The notes under the pieces: generated by a model | Told to the model about the DNA's origin: nothing | The model's input: the letters and a program-made list of their open reading frames with translations, nothing else | The model's database searches: none | Program-made: the position numbers and the translations under genes | In this document: positions 27,885 to 37,218 of the stretch, piece after piece | Layout of the letters: every line of letters starts with the position of its first letter | Position numbering within the stretch: position 1 is the first letter of the stretch | Origin: Morganella morganii | GTDB lineage: Bacteria > Pseudomonadota > Gammaproteobacteria > Enterobacterales > Enterobacteriaceae | Length of the DNA stretch: 64,000 nucleotides | Direction of reading: 5' to 3' | NCBI RefSeq assembly: GCF_003996855.1 | Contig: NZ_NRQY01000001.1 | Coordinates: 751,277 to 815,276 of the forward strand

Positions 27885-30731
27885 TTGAGATACTTTTCAT
27901 CTTTCCAGACATCACTGAAAATTTCGCGTTACCTGTTCCGGATCGTCGGTGTGATGTTATGGGGGCTGGGGGCGCTGCTGACGGTATTCTATTTACTGAA
28001 TATCTATAACGGAATGCGCAATGATATCCGCCAGCAGTATTATTCTGATTATGACGCCTTATTAGCTTATTTCCGGCAATCCACAGATATAACCCGCGAT
28101 ATCCGTTATATGAATGAACGGTTTGTCGAAAATAAAGATGTGCGGCCGGGGGAACCTGCGGATCGTACCACTGACGGTTTTTTTATTGATTACCGGGCAC
28201 TGAATACCAAGGGCGACTGCGCTGCGTTCCGCACCGGCAGCGGCCCTTATATTATCGCGTTTAAAGATCTCCTGACGTACTGGCAGAACAATATCGCCGC
28301 CCCGACCGGGCTGAATCAGGTCTTTCTGGTCGGTTCGAAAAGTTTGTGCATGGTTTCATTTCCGGTCCGTAACCTCTCCACCAGCGGAGAAACGTTACGC
28401 AGAATGGTTAATGATTATTCTCAGAATTATTTCCGGCTGAAAAGTCAGGGAAAAGAACGTACGATTTACTGGGCTGCGCCCGGTGGTAATCAGGGAATGG
28501 CCAGTCTGTTTGTAATGATGCCGCTTTATTATGACGGACGTTTTCTGGCGCTGACGGGGATCGAGCGTAACCTGCAACTGGAAAATTTTAACCGCCTGCG
28601 CGATTTTCCGGCCAATATGGTGATTATTAATGAGCAGGATGATGTCGTGCTCTCCTATCCGGAAGAAATTAACACCCAGAAAAATAAAGACCGTTATCTG
28701 GTGGATGATAATTTTTTCGGCTATGACGACGGATTTACTCAGCTGGTTTTCAAACGCAGGCTGGCACCATCCATGCTGAGTGTGGTGTATACCACGCCGC
28801 TGAACTCAATCTATGAGAAACTGAAATTTCAGATCCTCTACGGCGCGATTCTTAATCTGATCTCGGCCATTATTATCGGGCTGTTTACCTGGCTGCTGGA
28901 ACGGCGGATATTTATGCCTGCTGAGAACAGCGCGATACGCCTGGAAGAACACGAGCAGTTCAACCATAAAATTGTGGCCTCCGCGCCGGTCGGGATCTGT
29001 ATTTTGCGCACGCTCGACGGCACAGCGCTACTTAGTAATGAGCTGGCTCATAATTACTGGCGTATGCTTTCATTTGAGGATCGCAACCGCATCGGTCTGC
29101 TGATAAAAGACAAGCGGCAGGGGATGGAAGATATGGTGACCCGTAACGGCGGGCATCTTCAGGTCAGCTTTGTCCACTCCCGCTATCAGAACGAGGAAGT
29201 GGCGATTTGTGTACTGGTGGATATCAGTGCCCGTGTGCAACTGGAAAGCTCGTTACAGGATGCCGCACAGGCGGCAGAGCAGGCCAACCAGTCGAAATCC
29301 ATGTTCCTCGCCACTGTCAGCCATGAGCTGCGCACGCCACTGTACGGCATTATCGGCAACCTGGAACTGTTACAGTCGATGGCGCATTCACAGGATGCTC
29401 AGCGTCTGCTCGGCACCATGAATAACTCTTCTTCATTATTACTGAAGATTATCAGTGATATTCTCGATTTCTCTAAAATTGAGTCCAAGCAACTGAAAAT
29501 CGAGCCGAGAGAGTTTAACTTCCGTGAACATATTCATTTTGTGGTGGCAAACTACCTGCCGCTGGTAGCGAAAAAACACCTTTCCCTGTATTGCTTTATT
29601 GAAAAGGATGTACCGGAGCTGGTCTGTAATGACCCGGTGAGGATGCAGCAGGTGATTGCCAACCTGTTTAATAATGCGATTAAATATACTCACGTCGGGA
29701 TGGTGTGCATTCATGTCTATGTCTGCGGTGAATATCTGCATGTGGATATTCAGGATACCGGCGGCGGTATCAGCGGGGATGAGCTGCGCCAGTTATTCGA
29801 TCCGTTCTATCAGATTATCCCGAACACGGACAGCCCGTCGCAGGGCACCGGGCTGGGTCTGCCTATCTGTGAAAAACTGATCTCGCTGATGGACGGCGAT
29901 ATGATGGTGGAATCGCAGAAAGAGGTCGGCAGCCTGTTCGGAATCCGCTTCCCGTGCTATACCTCGTATCCGTCCGGCTCTCAGGCGGATAGTGTGCCGC
30001 TGACCGTACCTTTGGTGTTTGATTTCCGTAACGGCGTGCTGGCGGATTATATGCAGCGTTACTGGCAGAATGTGGCGCCTGCGCCGGTATCGTTGTCAGA
30101 ATGCAGTGATATTTCCGGTGCGGTGGTGATAACGGACGCCGTGACCCCGGCAATGAAACAGGCACGGCTGCTGATTGAACTGGACGCCGGTTATACCGGC
30201 AAACCGGTGCCGCAGGGCGGCAACCACTGGCGGCATAATACACATCAGCTTGACAGGTTGTCTGATTTTGTCTCCGATCGCCTGAATAACCGTCGTCAGG
30301 AAGCGGAAGATCTGCCGCCGCCACCACTACCGGACAGTCAGCAGGCACTGCATGTCCGGATTCTGATTGTGGATGACCATCCGATTAACCGTCATCTGTT
30401 GTCTGATCAGCTGCATTTGTTCGGCTTCCACACGGCAACAGCGGATGACGGGCTGGATGCGCTTAATTTCCTTGAAACCCATGAGGTGGATATTATTCTG
30501 TCGGACGTCAACATGCCGAATATGAACGGCTATGATCTGACACGCACACTGAGAGAAAAGGGGATGACACTGCCGGTTATCGGGATCACCGCCAACGCCA
30601 TGGCGGAGGAGCGGGATCGTTGTCTGGCTTCCGGTATGAATGATTGTCTTTCCAAACCGGTATCGATGCAGGCGCTGAAAACCATGATGCAGCACTACAT
30701 CCCGCAGTCCACCCCGCCCGGGACAGAATAA
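27885..30731 (+). CDS. rcsC: Rcs phosphorelay hybrid sensor kinase RcsC
   Basis: A 948-residue inner-membrane hybrid kinase (E. coli 949). Order: N-terminal helix near 18-40, periplasmic domain to about 310, second helix, PAS-like region (KIVASAPVGICILR), the kinase His in FLATVSHELRTPLYGI near 480, ATPase N and G boxes (NLFNNAIKYT, GTGLGLPICEKL), an RcsC ABL domain and a C-terminal receiver with phospho-Asp in IILSDVNMPNMNG. It passes phosphate to RcsD. The start is TTG at 27885: GGAG is five bases upstream and the product LRYFSSFQTSLK aligns with E. coli MKYLASFRTTLK. The only upstream in-frame ATG gives unconserved sequence. Convergent with rcsB. Confidence 0.95.
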   Translation: MRYFSSFQTSLKISRYLFRIVGVMLWGLGALLTVFYLLNIYNGMRNDIRQQYYSDYDALLAYFRQSTDITRDIRYMNERFVENKDVRPGEPADRTTDGFFIDYRALNTKGDCAAFRTGSGPYIIAFKDLLTYWQNNIAAPTGLNQVFLVGSKSLCMVSFPVRNLSTSGETLRRMVNDYSQNYFRLKSQGKERTIYWAAPGGNQGMASLFVMMPLYYDGRFLALTGIERNLQLENFNRLRDFPANMVIINEQDDVVLSYPEEINTQKNKDRYLVDDNFFGYDDGFTQLVFKRRLAPSMLSVVYTTPLNSIYEKLKFQILYGAILNLISAIIIGLFTWLLERRIFMPAENSAIRLEEHEQFNHKIVASAPVGICILRTLDGTALLSNELAHNYWRMLSFEDRNRIGLLIKDKRQGMEDMVTRNGGHLQVSFVHSRYQNEEVAICVLVDISARVQLESSLQDAAQAAEQANQSKSMFLATVSHELRTPLYGIIGNLELLQSMAHSQDAQRLLGTMNNSSSLLLKIISDILDFSKIESKQLKIEPREFNFREHIHFVVANYLPLVAKKHLSLYCFIEKDVPELVCNDPVRMQQVIANLFNNAIKYTHVGMVCIHVYVCGEYLHVDIQDTGGGISGDELRQLFDPFYQIIPNTDSPSQGTGLGLPICEKLISLMDGDMMVESQKEVGSLFGIRFPCYTSYPSGSQADSVPLTVPLVFDFRNGVLADYMQRYWQNVAPAPVSLSECSDISGAVVITDAVTPAMKQARLLIELDAGYTGKPVPQGGNHWRHNTHQLDRLSDFVSDRLNNRRQEAEDLPPPPLPDSQQALHVRILIVDDHPINRHLLSDQLHLFGFHTATADDGLDALNFLETHEVDIILSDVNMPNMNGYDLTRTLREKGMTLPVIGITANAMAEERDRCLASGMNDCLSKPVSMQALKTMMQHYIPQSTPPGTE

Positions 30732-30747
30732 CGGGAAGCCGGATAAA

Positions 30748-30777
30748 AAAAACGCCATTCAGATGAATGGCGTTTTT
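30748..30777. terminator. Bidirectional terminator between rcsC and rcsB
   Basis: A perfect 11-bp stem AAACGCCATTC / GAATGGCGTTT, four-base loop, with A and T runs on its two sides. Confidence 0.9.
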
Positions 30778-30804
30778 GTATCAGTACTGTAAAACGTTTC
30801 CGGA

Positions 30805-31455
30805 TTACTCGTCTCTGTGACTGTCGATAGTGACAGAAGAAAGGTAATTCAGCAGAGCGATATCGTTATCCACACCCAGTTTCAGCATGGCGGATTTTTT
30901 CTGGCTGCTGATGGTTTTGATACTGCGGTTCAGTTTACGCGCAATCTCAGTGACCAGATGCCCTTCGGCAAACAGGCGCAGAACTTCACTTTCTTTCGGA
31001 GACAGGCGTTTATCACCGTATCCGTTGGCATTCACTTTTTCCAGCAGTTTGGAAACACTGTCAGGGGTAAATTTCTTTCCTTTCTGTAAAGAAGCCAGTG
31101 CTTTCGGCAAATCAGTCGGTGCACCCTGCTTCAGTACGATCCCTTCGATATCGAGCTCCAGTACAGCGCTGAGGATCGCCGGATTATTGTTCATTGTCAG
31201 CACAATAATCGCCAGGTCAGGATAATGGCGCTTGATATACTTTATCAGTGTAATGCCGTCACCGTATTTATCTCCCGGCATGGAGAGGTCAGTGATCAAA
31301 ACATCCGCATCCAGACGTGCTAAGTTATTGATAAGAGAAGTAGAATCTTCAAACTCACCAACAACATTAACCGTTTCCAGTTGTTCCAGAGATTTCTTTA
31401 TCCCGAACAGAACAATGGGATGATCATCGGCGATAATAACATTCAGGTTATTCAT
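30805..31455 (-). CDS. rcsB: Rcs response regulator RcsB
   Basis: A 216-residue NarL-type regulator, the same length as the E. coli protein. The receiver domain has IIADDHPIVLFG at its start and phospho-Asp 56 in VLITDLSMPG; the output helix-turn-helix is LSPKESEVLRLFAEGHLVTEIARKLNRS (residues about 150-178, shown by LSPKE and EIARKL). It controls capsule, motility and envelope-stress genes, alone or with RcsA-like partners. ATG 31455 lies inside the last codons of rcsD (8-bp overlap), so translation is coupled. Two internal promoters are known in E. coli; none is evident here. Confidence 0.96.
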   Translation of the reverse strand: MNNLNVIIADDHPIVLFGIKKSLEQLETVNVVGEFEDSTSLINNLARLDADVLITDLSMPGDKYGDGITLIKYIKRHYPDLAIIVLTMNNNPAILSAVLELDIEGIVLKQGAPTDLPKALASLQKGKKFTPDSVSKLLEKVNANGYGDKRLSPKESEVLRLFAEGHLVTEIARKLNRSIKTISSQKKSAMLKLGVDNDIALLNYLSSVTIDSHRDE

Positions 31456-34162
31456 ACTCTTGGTTACCTTGCTGCAGCAATTCAGTGACAATGGCATCAA
31501 TTTCCTGGATACCTTCATCCACCTTCGTTTTGTTTTTGTCAGCGATATCGCGCTCTATATCTTCACAGCGTGATTTCAGATAATCAAAGTCGAGCACAGC
31601 AAAGACCCCTTTGACCCGATGTACTGTCAGCGCCAGTGGCTGCAATTCACTTAATTCTGCTTCCGTGTACATCTTACTTATATCAGGAGGTACTGTGGTG
31701 GCAAACAAATCTTTATACGTACTTTGTGTCAGCTGATTTTTATATAATGCAACAACTTCCCTGACGGAAAGCGCTGCTGTATTAATGCCCGGATTCCCGA
31801 GTAAGAATCTATCATCAAACTCATCCGAAGTTAAGCTTTGTTCGATAAGCAGCGTAATTGCATTCAGAATTTCATCATTGAAATTATAATTACACTCCAC
31901 CAGGGAGGGTGTAATCATTCTGTGTTCAATAATGTCATTGCGTAAAAAGAGTATTGGCTTTCTCGCTTTCTTATCGAAGTCCGTTATCAGGATGTCATAT
32001 TCATCTTGCAATAATGCGCGATTTTTATCAAATAAAATTCCGCCATTTTCAATTATAATTGTGTTAATTATTTCCCGAATGCTCGGATTAATGATATTAA
32101 TCTTAAACAGCGTATCTTCCAGCACCTCTGACGGCTCACCGATCATCTCTGTGGCAGGCAGCGGAAGCTCGACAATATAGTGTGTACCGATATCCGGCTT
32201 GCTGTCTATTCTCAGTTCACCTTTCAGCTTTTTACATAATAAGTCACACAAAAAGAATGCCAGACCGGAATTCGGACGACTTCCGGTATCCGCAACCTGA
32301 AACATAAACGGGTCGTGCAGATTAACGAGATCGGATTGCGGCAGGCCGGAACCACTGGCGATTATTTCTAACTTGATATTATTATGTTCATCTTTGAATA
32401 TATTCTTAAGGCGAATAACCAATTTTCCGTATTTTAAATTACTGACCGCGTAATTCAGCAGTAATAAAAAAATCTTACTGATAATAGGGCCGTCACCAAT
32501 ATAATTCAGCTGCTTGTTAATTCCGTTATGGAAATATAGCGGAATACCTTTGTCATTTATCTGATATGAAAACTGCTTAACAATATCCTCAACCGTCTGA
32601 GACAACAGGAACTCATCATTGGTCGGTTTCCAGTCATCTGTTTCCAGATCAGCCAGCAAAATAATATTTTCTATCCACTCACAGAGGTAACCGGATTCCG
32701 TCACCACTCTGTCTGCCAGCCGGCGGCCGGCAGGATCAGTGACATACGGAACCAGCGTATGCAGGTCATTACTGAGCTGTTTGACCGGCACGACCAGCTC
32801 CGAACGGATATTCGACAGCACAGACTGGCGGGCTTTGATACTTTTCTTATACTCGCGGTCAGACAATTGCAGGCGGCGGGCGGTCAGTGCTTCCTGATCC
32901 ACATCGCGGAACAGGATCAGATAAGTATCATTCATATTGCGGACCGGATTCATACTGACTTCATAGACCACGTTATCAATGGTGGTCTGAATCCGGCCCT
33001 GATGCTCCCGGGCCATATCGCGGGTTTTATTCAGGTCGCTGAGGGTCAGTAACTGACTGGCAATCGTATTGCTGACCAGCCGTTTATTGGCGGAAAAATC
33101 ATAAATCGCCAGCCCGACAGGTACCTGTGCCACAATTTCATTGGTTATCGCCTCGCTGTTTCTGGCCTGGCGGACTAATGCATTGAGCGGGGAAATGAAT
33201 CGCTTGCGGATATAAACAAGGCCACCCACCGAGAGTGTACTGAACAGGAAAACAGAAATTAACAGCCAGATATTGGCGGTCAGCATCTCTTCAGCCAGTG
33301 ATAGCAGCGAGAGCTGGTAAACCACCTGATACGGCATTTCACGCAGGCGGTAACTGAGTTTCAGTGACAAACCATTGATACTGATTTGTACCGCATTCGG
33401 GCGGTTACTGAGGCTATGGGACCCGGCAGGAATCAGAGACAGATTGGACAAATCCAGATTATCCGGCACCAGGTTATTCACCGGCAAATCAAACGCCACC
33501 ACGCTGGTCAGCTGACCGGGGTTATTAAACATCGCGCGGTAGGTATAGTAATAGGTTGATTCCGACGGCATCTTGGTAAAGGAGGAGAGCGTTTCCCGTT
33601 CATCCAGTGCGGTGGAATCCGCCAGCATTTCGGCTCGCTTTTCATCGGCGCCCAGTGTCAGCGGGCTTTCACGGTAGCGCAGTTCCGGACGCAGTGCTGA
33701 GTGTGATGTGACCAGCAGCAGACTGTTATCCAGACCGTTAAGGTAATACATGGAATTAAACTGATTCTCGCTGCCCCAGAGAATCGTCAGATAATCAGAA
33801 AAACGCCGCGCGATAGCGTATGTCTCATCATTGGTCTGGCCGAACAGAATGGCATCCACAACCGGAACACGGCTGTCGATCCAGTAAATATCATTCAGGA
33901 TCTTGTGCGGGGGAACGAGCTCCGGCCGTTTTTCAGTATCAGCGGTATTGGCGAGCCTGAACAGCTCAGCGGACTGATAACGGTATGTTTCAACCTGATG
34001 TTCTATCCGGCTGCTGAAACTGTATAGTGCGCCTTTCTTGCTTCCCAGCCAGGCATCGTAATAGTTATATCCGTATAAAAAGAGAGATAAGACTAATAAC
34101 GAAACAAATGATGCATAAAAGCCGGGTATCGCATAAGGCTTGGAATGTGACTGTCTGTACAT
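31448..34162 (-). CDS. rcsD: Rcs phosphotransfer protein RcsD
   Basis: A 904-residue inner-membrane phosphotransferase linking RcsC to RcsB. Membrane helices lie near residues 15-35 and 290-312, bounding a periplasmic domain with SMYYLNGLDNSLLLV and ERETLSSF. A degenerate kinase-like region lacks the catalytic His. The C-terminal HPt domain carries the phospho-accepting His in ALTVHRVKGVFAVLDF. ATG 34162 is preferred; an in-frame GTG at 34207 adds 15 residues but lacks a ribosome site. Identity with E. coli RcsD is lower than for RcsB, but gene order and length are decisive. Confidence 0.93.
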   Translation of the reverse strand: MYRQSHSKPYAIPGFYASFVSLLVLSLFLYGYNYYDAWLGSKKGALYSFSSRIEHQVETYRYQSAELFRLANTADTEKRPELVPPHKILNDIYWIDSRVPVVDAILFGQTNDETYAIARRFSDYLTILWGSENQFNSMYYLNGLDNSLLLVTSHSALRPELRYRESPLTLGADEKRAEMLADSTALDERETLSSFTKMPSESTYYYTYRAMFNNPGQLTSVVAFDLPVNNLVPDNLDLSNLSLIPAGSHSLSNRPNAVQISINGLSLKLSYRLREMPYQVVYQLSLLSLAEEMLTANIWLLISVFLFSTLSVGGLVYIRKRFISPLNALVRQARNSEAITNEIVAQVPVGLAIYDFSANKRLVSNTIASQLLTLSDLNKTRDMAREHQGRIQTTIDNVVYEVSMNPVRNMNDTYLILFRDVDQEALTARRLQLSDREYKKSIKARQSVLSNIRSELVVPVKQLSNDLHTLVPYVTDPAGRRLADRVVTESGYLCEWIENIILLADLETDDWKPTNDEFLLSQTVEDIVKQFSYQINDKGIPLYFHNGINKQLNYIGDGPIISKIFLLLLNYAVSNLKYGKLVIRLKNIFKDEHNNIKLEIIASGSGLPQSDLVNLHDPFMFQVADTGSRPNSGLAFFLCDLLCKKLKGELRIDSKPDIGTHYIVELPLPATEMIGEPSEVLEDTLFKINIINPSIREIINTIIIENGGILFDKNRALLQDEYDILITDFDKKARKPILFLRNDIIEHRMITPSLVECNYNFNDEILNAITLLIEQSLTSDEFDDRFLLGNPGINTAALSVREVVALYKNQLTQSTYKDLFATTVPPDISKMYTEAELSELQPLALTVHRVKGVFAVLDFDYLKSRCEDIERDIADKNKTKVDEGIQEIDAIVTELLQQGNQEYE

Positions 34163-34294
34163 ATGTTCCGTTGTGACCTTATTGTAAGTACTTGACTGTA
34201 AATTCACCGGGAATTAATTCTATCATACTAATTCCCGCCACAATAACAGCAGTATTCAGCCCTCAGACCTTCCCGGTGCGTGAATGTTGAGCAG

Positions 34295-34325
34295 GTAAGC
34301 AAAAAAATAGATTTTTTTTGCTTAC
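34295..34325. repeat. A/T-rich inverted repeat upstream of the tRNA genes
   Basis: GTAAGCAAAAAAAT and ATTTTTTTTGCTTAC form a near-perfect 14-bp hairpin with a two-base centre and one extra T. It lies between the rcsD start and the tRNA promoter. It does not follow any gene on either strand, so it is not an ordinary terminator. Confidence 0.6.
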
Positions 34326-34330
34326 AGGGG

Positions 34331-34359
34331 TAGACAGGTTCCTCATTTTTCAGCATAAT
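34331..34359 (+). promoter_or_regulatory. Promoter of the tRNA-Ser/tRNA-Thr operon
   Basis: TAGACA (34331-34336) and CATAAT (34354-34359) are separated by 17 bp, and a GC-rich discriminator CGCGCCCC follows, as is typical of stringently controlled stable-RNA promoters. The mature tRNA begins 11 bases downstream. Confidence 0.65.
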
Positions 34360-34369
34360 CGCGCCCCAT

Positions 34370-34457
34370 GGAAGGATGGCCGAGTGGCTTAAGGCAGCGG
34401 TCTTGAAAACCGCCGACGGGAGACCGTCCTAGAGTTCGAATCTCTATCCTTCCGCCA
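34370..34457 (+). tRNA. tRNA-Ser (anticodon UGA)
   Basis: An 88-base tRNA with acceptor pair GGAAGGA / TCCTTCC, encoded CCA end and a long variable arm (GACGGGAGACCGTC) as expected for serine. The anticodon loop CTTGAAA gives UGA. It matches the serT type. It is the first gene of a two-tRNA transcript. Confidence 0.96.
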
Positions 34458-34462
34458 AATTA

Positions 34463-34538
<76 letters not shown>

Positions 34539-34545
34539 TATAAAG

Positions 34546-34578
34546 ACCCGTTAACTCTCAACCAGTTAGCGGGTTTTT
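34546..34578 (+). terminator. Terminator of the tRNA operon
   Basis: Stem ACCCGTTAACT / AGTTAGCGGGT (one G-T pair) with a seven-base loop, followed by TTTTC. The last codons and stop of the integrase remnant overlap it. Confidence 0.85.
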
Positions 34579-34823
34579 CTTTTGTGCTCACCAACCACGC
34601 TCAGGGTCGGGTGGGACATATTTGGGACATCCTCACCAAAAACAGCATCGATTTGCTGCGCGTGCTGACTCAGATGACCCGGTGCCAGGTGAGCATACCG
34701 GCGTACCATTTCTATCGATTCCCGTCCGCCCATTTCCTGCAATACAGACAACGGCACTCCTGCCTGAATTAACCAGCTCGCCCGTGTGTGGCGAGGCCGT
34801 GAAAACGGCAGTTCTCTGTGGCG
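34566..34823 (-). pseudogene. Phage-type tyrosine integrase, C-terminal remnant
   Basis: About 85 codons of a tyrosine recombinase C-terminus remain. The second active-site Arg is in [14 protein letters not shown], followed by LSVLQEMGG; the nucleophilic Tyr is in [11 protein letters not shown]. The ending VPNMSHPTL is typical of integrases that use tRNA sites. Everything upstream of about 34823 (N-terminal domain and first active-site Arg) is gone and replaced by AT-rich sequence. The open frame extends to 34946 but those codons are not integrase. It marks a former genomic island at tRNA-Thr. Confidence 0.85.
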
Positions 34824-34951
34824 GTAAGAGTAGTTATTTCTGACAGAAAATAAAGTAAAAATAAGGAAAAAATTAAATACCTGCGGTACGATTTCCCGGC
34901 GTATAACAAAAATATCAACATTCAATCTGTTAAATAAAAAGAGCACACAAC

Positions 34952-35644
34952 ATGAAAATGATCGGTTTGATTGGCGGAATGAGCTGGGAAAGTTCGCAGC
35001 ATTATTACCGGATTATTAATGAGCAGACAATGGAACGCCTCGGCCGGCCGCATTCAGCCAAAAGTCTGATGTGGTCAATGGATTTTGGTGAAATTGAAGC
35101 ATTGCAGCATACCGGGAAATGGGACGAACTGGCTGAAAAAATGACGGATGCTGCAATGAAACTGGAACTGGCCGGTGCGGATTTTATTGTTATCTGCACT
35201 AATACCATGCACCGCATGGCCGGGCTTATTGAACAGAAAATATCAATTCCTCTGCTCCATATTGCGGATGCCACCGCAATGAAAATTCAGCAGGCCGGAA
35301 TTAAAAAAATTGGTTTGATGGGAACCGTATTTACTATGGAGCAGGATTTTTATAAAGGCAGACTGACAGAACAGTTTGACCTGGATGTTATTATTCCGGA
35401 TGATGCGGACAGAAAAATTGTTCATGATATTATTTATCAGGAATTGGTCTCCGGTATTATTCATGAAGAATCCCGTGAGCGTTATAAAACTATTATCCGG
35501 AAAATGGTTAATGAAGGGGCTGAGGGTATTATCCTTGGCTGCACGGAAATCATGCTGTTAATTTCCCAGAGTGATTGCACAGTGCCGGTATTTGATACGA
35601 CAGAAATTCATGCGCTCGCCGCGGTTGATTATGCCCTGAGTTGA
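34952..35644 (+). CDS. Aspartate/glutamate racemase family protein
   Basis: A 230-residue cofactor-independent amino acid racemase. The two catalytic cysteines lie in [10 protein letters not shown] (near residue 80) and [10 protein letters not shown] (near 193). The start [19 protein letters not shown] is typical of the YgeA/aspartate racemase branch. It probably makes or degrades a D-amino acid in the cytosol. It sits right next to the integrase remnant and is somewhat AT-richer than the core genes, so it may have been carried by the lost element. A weak GAG ribosome site precedes ATG 34952. Confidence 0.85.
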   Translation: MKMIGLIGGMSWESSQHYYRIINEQTMERLGRPHSAKSLMWSMDFGEIEALQHTGKWDELAEKMTDAAMKLELAGADFIVICTNTMHRMAGLIEQKISIPLLHIADATAMKIQQAGIKKIGLMGTVFTMEQDFYKGRLTEQFDLDVIIPDDADRKIVHDIIYQELVSGIIHEESRERYKTIIRKMVNEGAEGIILGCTEIMLLISQSDCTVPVFDTTEIHALAAVDYALS

Positions 35645-35883
35645 CGATTTCAGTACAGGCAATCCAAAATTCCGGGTTATTACGGCTATACATATATACA
35701 CATATTTGTACGTAATCCTTTTCATTATCATATGTATAATAAGTGAATATTACTGCCGGTGAAAATATCATGCCTGATAAACAGACGGTAATATTTTTAC
35801 CGGCCGGGAAGGTGCGGGGACAATCACTGTAGTAAAACGTTATAATCGGTGTCCGGTATATTGCAGACAAAGGTAATGCGTTT

Positions 35884-36174
35884 ATGACTGACAACGACGA
35901 TATGCGGGAATATTCAGAATTCGATCCTGAAGCTATTGCGCAATGTAATCAAATCAGGAACATGCTGATGGCCGCGCTGGAAAGACGAAATAAAGAAATG
36001 CAGCGTTTACGGAAAAAAACACAGGAAATTCAGCGGGAATTTCCGGGTGATCTGAAGCGACTCCAGGCGCATATGCGGGAAATGAAAGATTCCAATAATG
36101 AAGTGATGGCGCTGGTCAGAGAGTATAATGTCTGGGTCGGACGGGCCGGACAGGATAAACTGGTACTGGAATGA
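35884..36174 (+). CDS. Small coiled-coil protein of unknown function
   Basis: A 96-residue, soluble, charged protein that I do not recognise. Residues 20-80 have heptad spacing compatible with a coiled coil (RRNKEMQRLRKKTQEIQREF, then LKRLQAHMREMKDSNNEVM). It ends with WVGRAGQDKLVLE. No signal peptide or membrane segment. It lies between the racemase and DUF1287 genes on the same strand, 240 bp after the former. The 35645-35883 gap is AT-rich and carries no clear gene. Confidence 0.5.
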   Translation: MTDNDDMREYSEFDPEAIAQCNQIRNMLMAALERRNKEMQRLRKKTQEIQREFPGDLKRLQAHMREMKDSNNEVMALVREYNVWVGRAGQDKLVLE

Positions 36175-36265
36175 TTCCGGTAATCCGCTGATATGACAGT
36201 GCCGGTGCGGACGGATAGTATATCCGGAGTAAAGACAGGACATTCTGAGCTGCTGCGGAGGAAAA

Positions 36266-36859
36266 ATGCGCCACTATATTGCCGGAATGGGTGTTGTTTT
36301 GCTGTTTGCAGGGATAATACCGGCCGGTTACAGTGCGGACTCACTGAGTCAGGCTGCTCAGCAGCTTGATCGCCTTGTGCTGTATGATCCGTCCTATGAA
36401 AAAATCGCCTATCCCGGCGGGGATGTTTCTCCCCTGAAAGGGGTATGTTCGAATGTGGTGATCCGCAGTTACCGGAAAATCGGGATCGATCTGCAAAAAG
36501 AAGTCCATGAAGATATCAAAACGGCTTTTTCCCGCTATCCCGGCCGTAAATTGTGGGGCCAAACGCGACCGGATACCAATATTGATCACCGCCGGGTACC
36601 CAATCTGATGGTCTTTTTCAGCCGGAAAGGAGAAACCAAACCGGTAACTCAAAATGCGCCGGATTATGTGGCTGGTGATATTGTGACCTGGCAGCTGGAT
36701 AACGGCCGCCCGCACATTGGTATTGTGACAGATGATATTGCCCCGCGCAGCGGAAACCCGCTAATAATGCATAATATCGGCGGCGGACAGGTCAGTGAGG
36801 ATGTCCTGTTCAGCTGGAAGATTACCGGGCATTACCGGTATAAAGTCGGGAAGTCATAA
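36266..36859 (+). CDS. Exported DUF1287 protein (YijF type)
   Basis: A 197-residue protein with a signal peptide (to about residue 24) and a DUF1287 domain, which belongs to the NlpC/P60-like papain fold. The candidate catalytic Cys is in KGVCSNVVIRSYRKIGIDLQ near residue 58 and a candidate His in GRPHIGIVTD near 152. ADD: WGQTRPDTNIDHRRVPNL is the family core. Such proteins may act on peptidoglycan in the periplasm, but no activity is established. GGAGG stands five bases before ATG 36266. Confidence 0.8.
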   Translation: MRHYIAGMGVVLLFAGIIPAGYSADSLSQAAQQLDRLVLYDPSYEKIAYPGGDVSPLKGVCSNVVIRSYRKIGIDLQKEVHEDIKTAFSRYPGRKLWGQTRPDTNIDHRRVPNLMVFFSRKGETKPVTQNAPDYVAGDIVTWQLDNGRPHIGIVTDDIAPRSGNPLIMHNIGGGQVSEDVLFSWKITGHYRYKVGKS

Positions 36860-36861
36860 AA

Positions 36862-36882
36862 GAGCCGGCGGAATGCCGGCTC
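36862..36882. terminator. Bidirectional hairpin between the DUF1287 gene and osmB
   Basis: Perfect 8-bp stem GAGCCGGC / GCCGGCTC with a five-base loop between two convergent genes; AT-rich sequence follows on both sides. Confidence 0.75.
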
Positions 36883-36888
36883 CGGAAA

Positions 36889-37107
36889 TTATTTTTTAAC
36901 CTGGTGTCCGATAAGGCCGCCGATTGCCGCACCGCCGACGGTTCCCAGTGCACTGCCGTCGGTCAGGATAGCACCACCGACAGCACCGACACCGGCTCCG
37001 ATAGCAGTATTCCGGTCACGCTTTGACATATTGGAGCAACCGGCCACAGCAAGCAGCAGGACAGCAGATAAAGTCACTGTGCTTACTCTCTTCATATTCA
37101 TTTTCAT
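36889..37107 (-). CDS. osmB: Osmotically inducible lipoprotein OsmB
   Basis: A 72-residue lipoprotein, the same length as E. coli OsmB. The lipobox is LAVAGCSNMSKRDRN, followed by glycine-zipper repeats: AIGAGVGAVGGAIL and GTVGGAAIGGLIGHQVKK. It should be lipidated and sent to the outer membrane. AGGAG is eight bases before ATG 37107. OsmB is known to respond to osmotic stress and to the Rcs system; a candidate RcsB box lies upstream at 37168. Confidence 0.9.
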   Translation of the reverse strand: MKMNMKRVSTVTLSAVLLLAVAGCSNMSKRDRNTAIGAGVGAVGGAILTDGSALGTVGGAAIGGLIGHQVKK

Positions 37108-37167
37108 CTTATAAACTCCTGAACAATTGGCGTGCTACAACATAGACCTGTTCGGGAATCGCCTGTA

Positions 37168-37181
37168 TCAGAATAATCGGG
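37168..37181 (-). promoter_or_regulatory. Candidate RcsB box upstream of osmB
   Basis: On the minus strand CCCGATTATTCTGA matches most of the RcsB consensus TAAGATTATTCTCA, in particular the GATTATTC core. It is 61-74 bases upstream of the osmB start. osmB is an established RcsB target in E. coli. Sequence match alone; no test available here. Confidence 0.4.
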
Positions 37182-37218
37182 AAATACGTAACGTTCCCAG
37201 TACATTATCTGACATGTC

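Noticed and set aside
34566..34946. The whole 126-codon frame as an integrase gene
   Set aside because: Only about the last 85 codons resemble integrase; the N-terminal codons are AT-rich and unrelated.
35731..35760. Possible Fur box before the 35884 gene
   Set aside because: Only one half (CATTATC) fits; the other half does not match the consensus.
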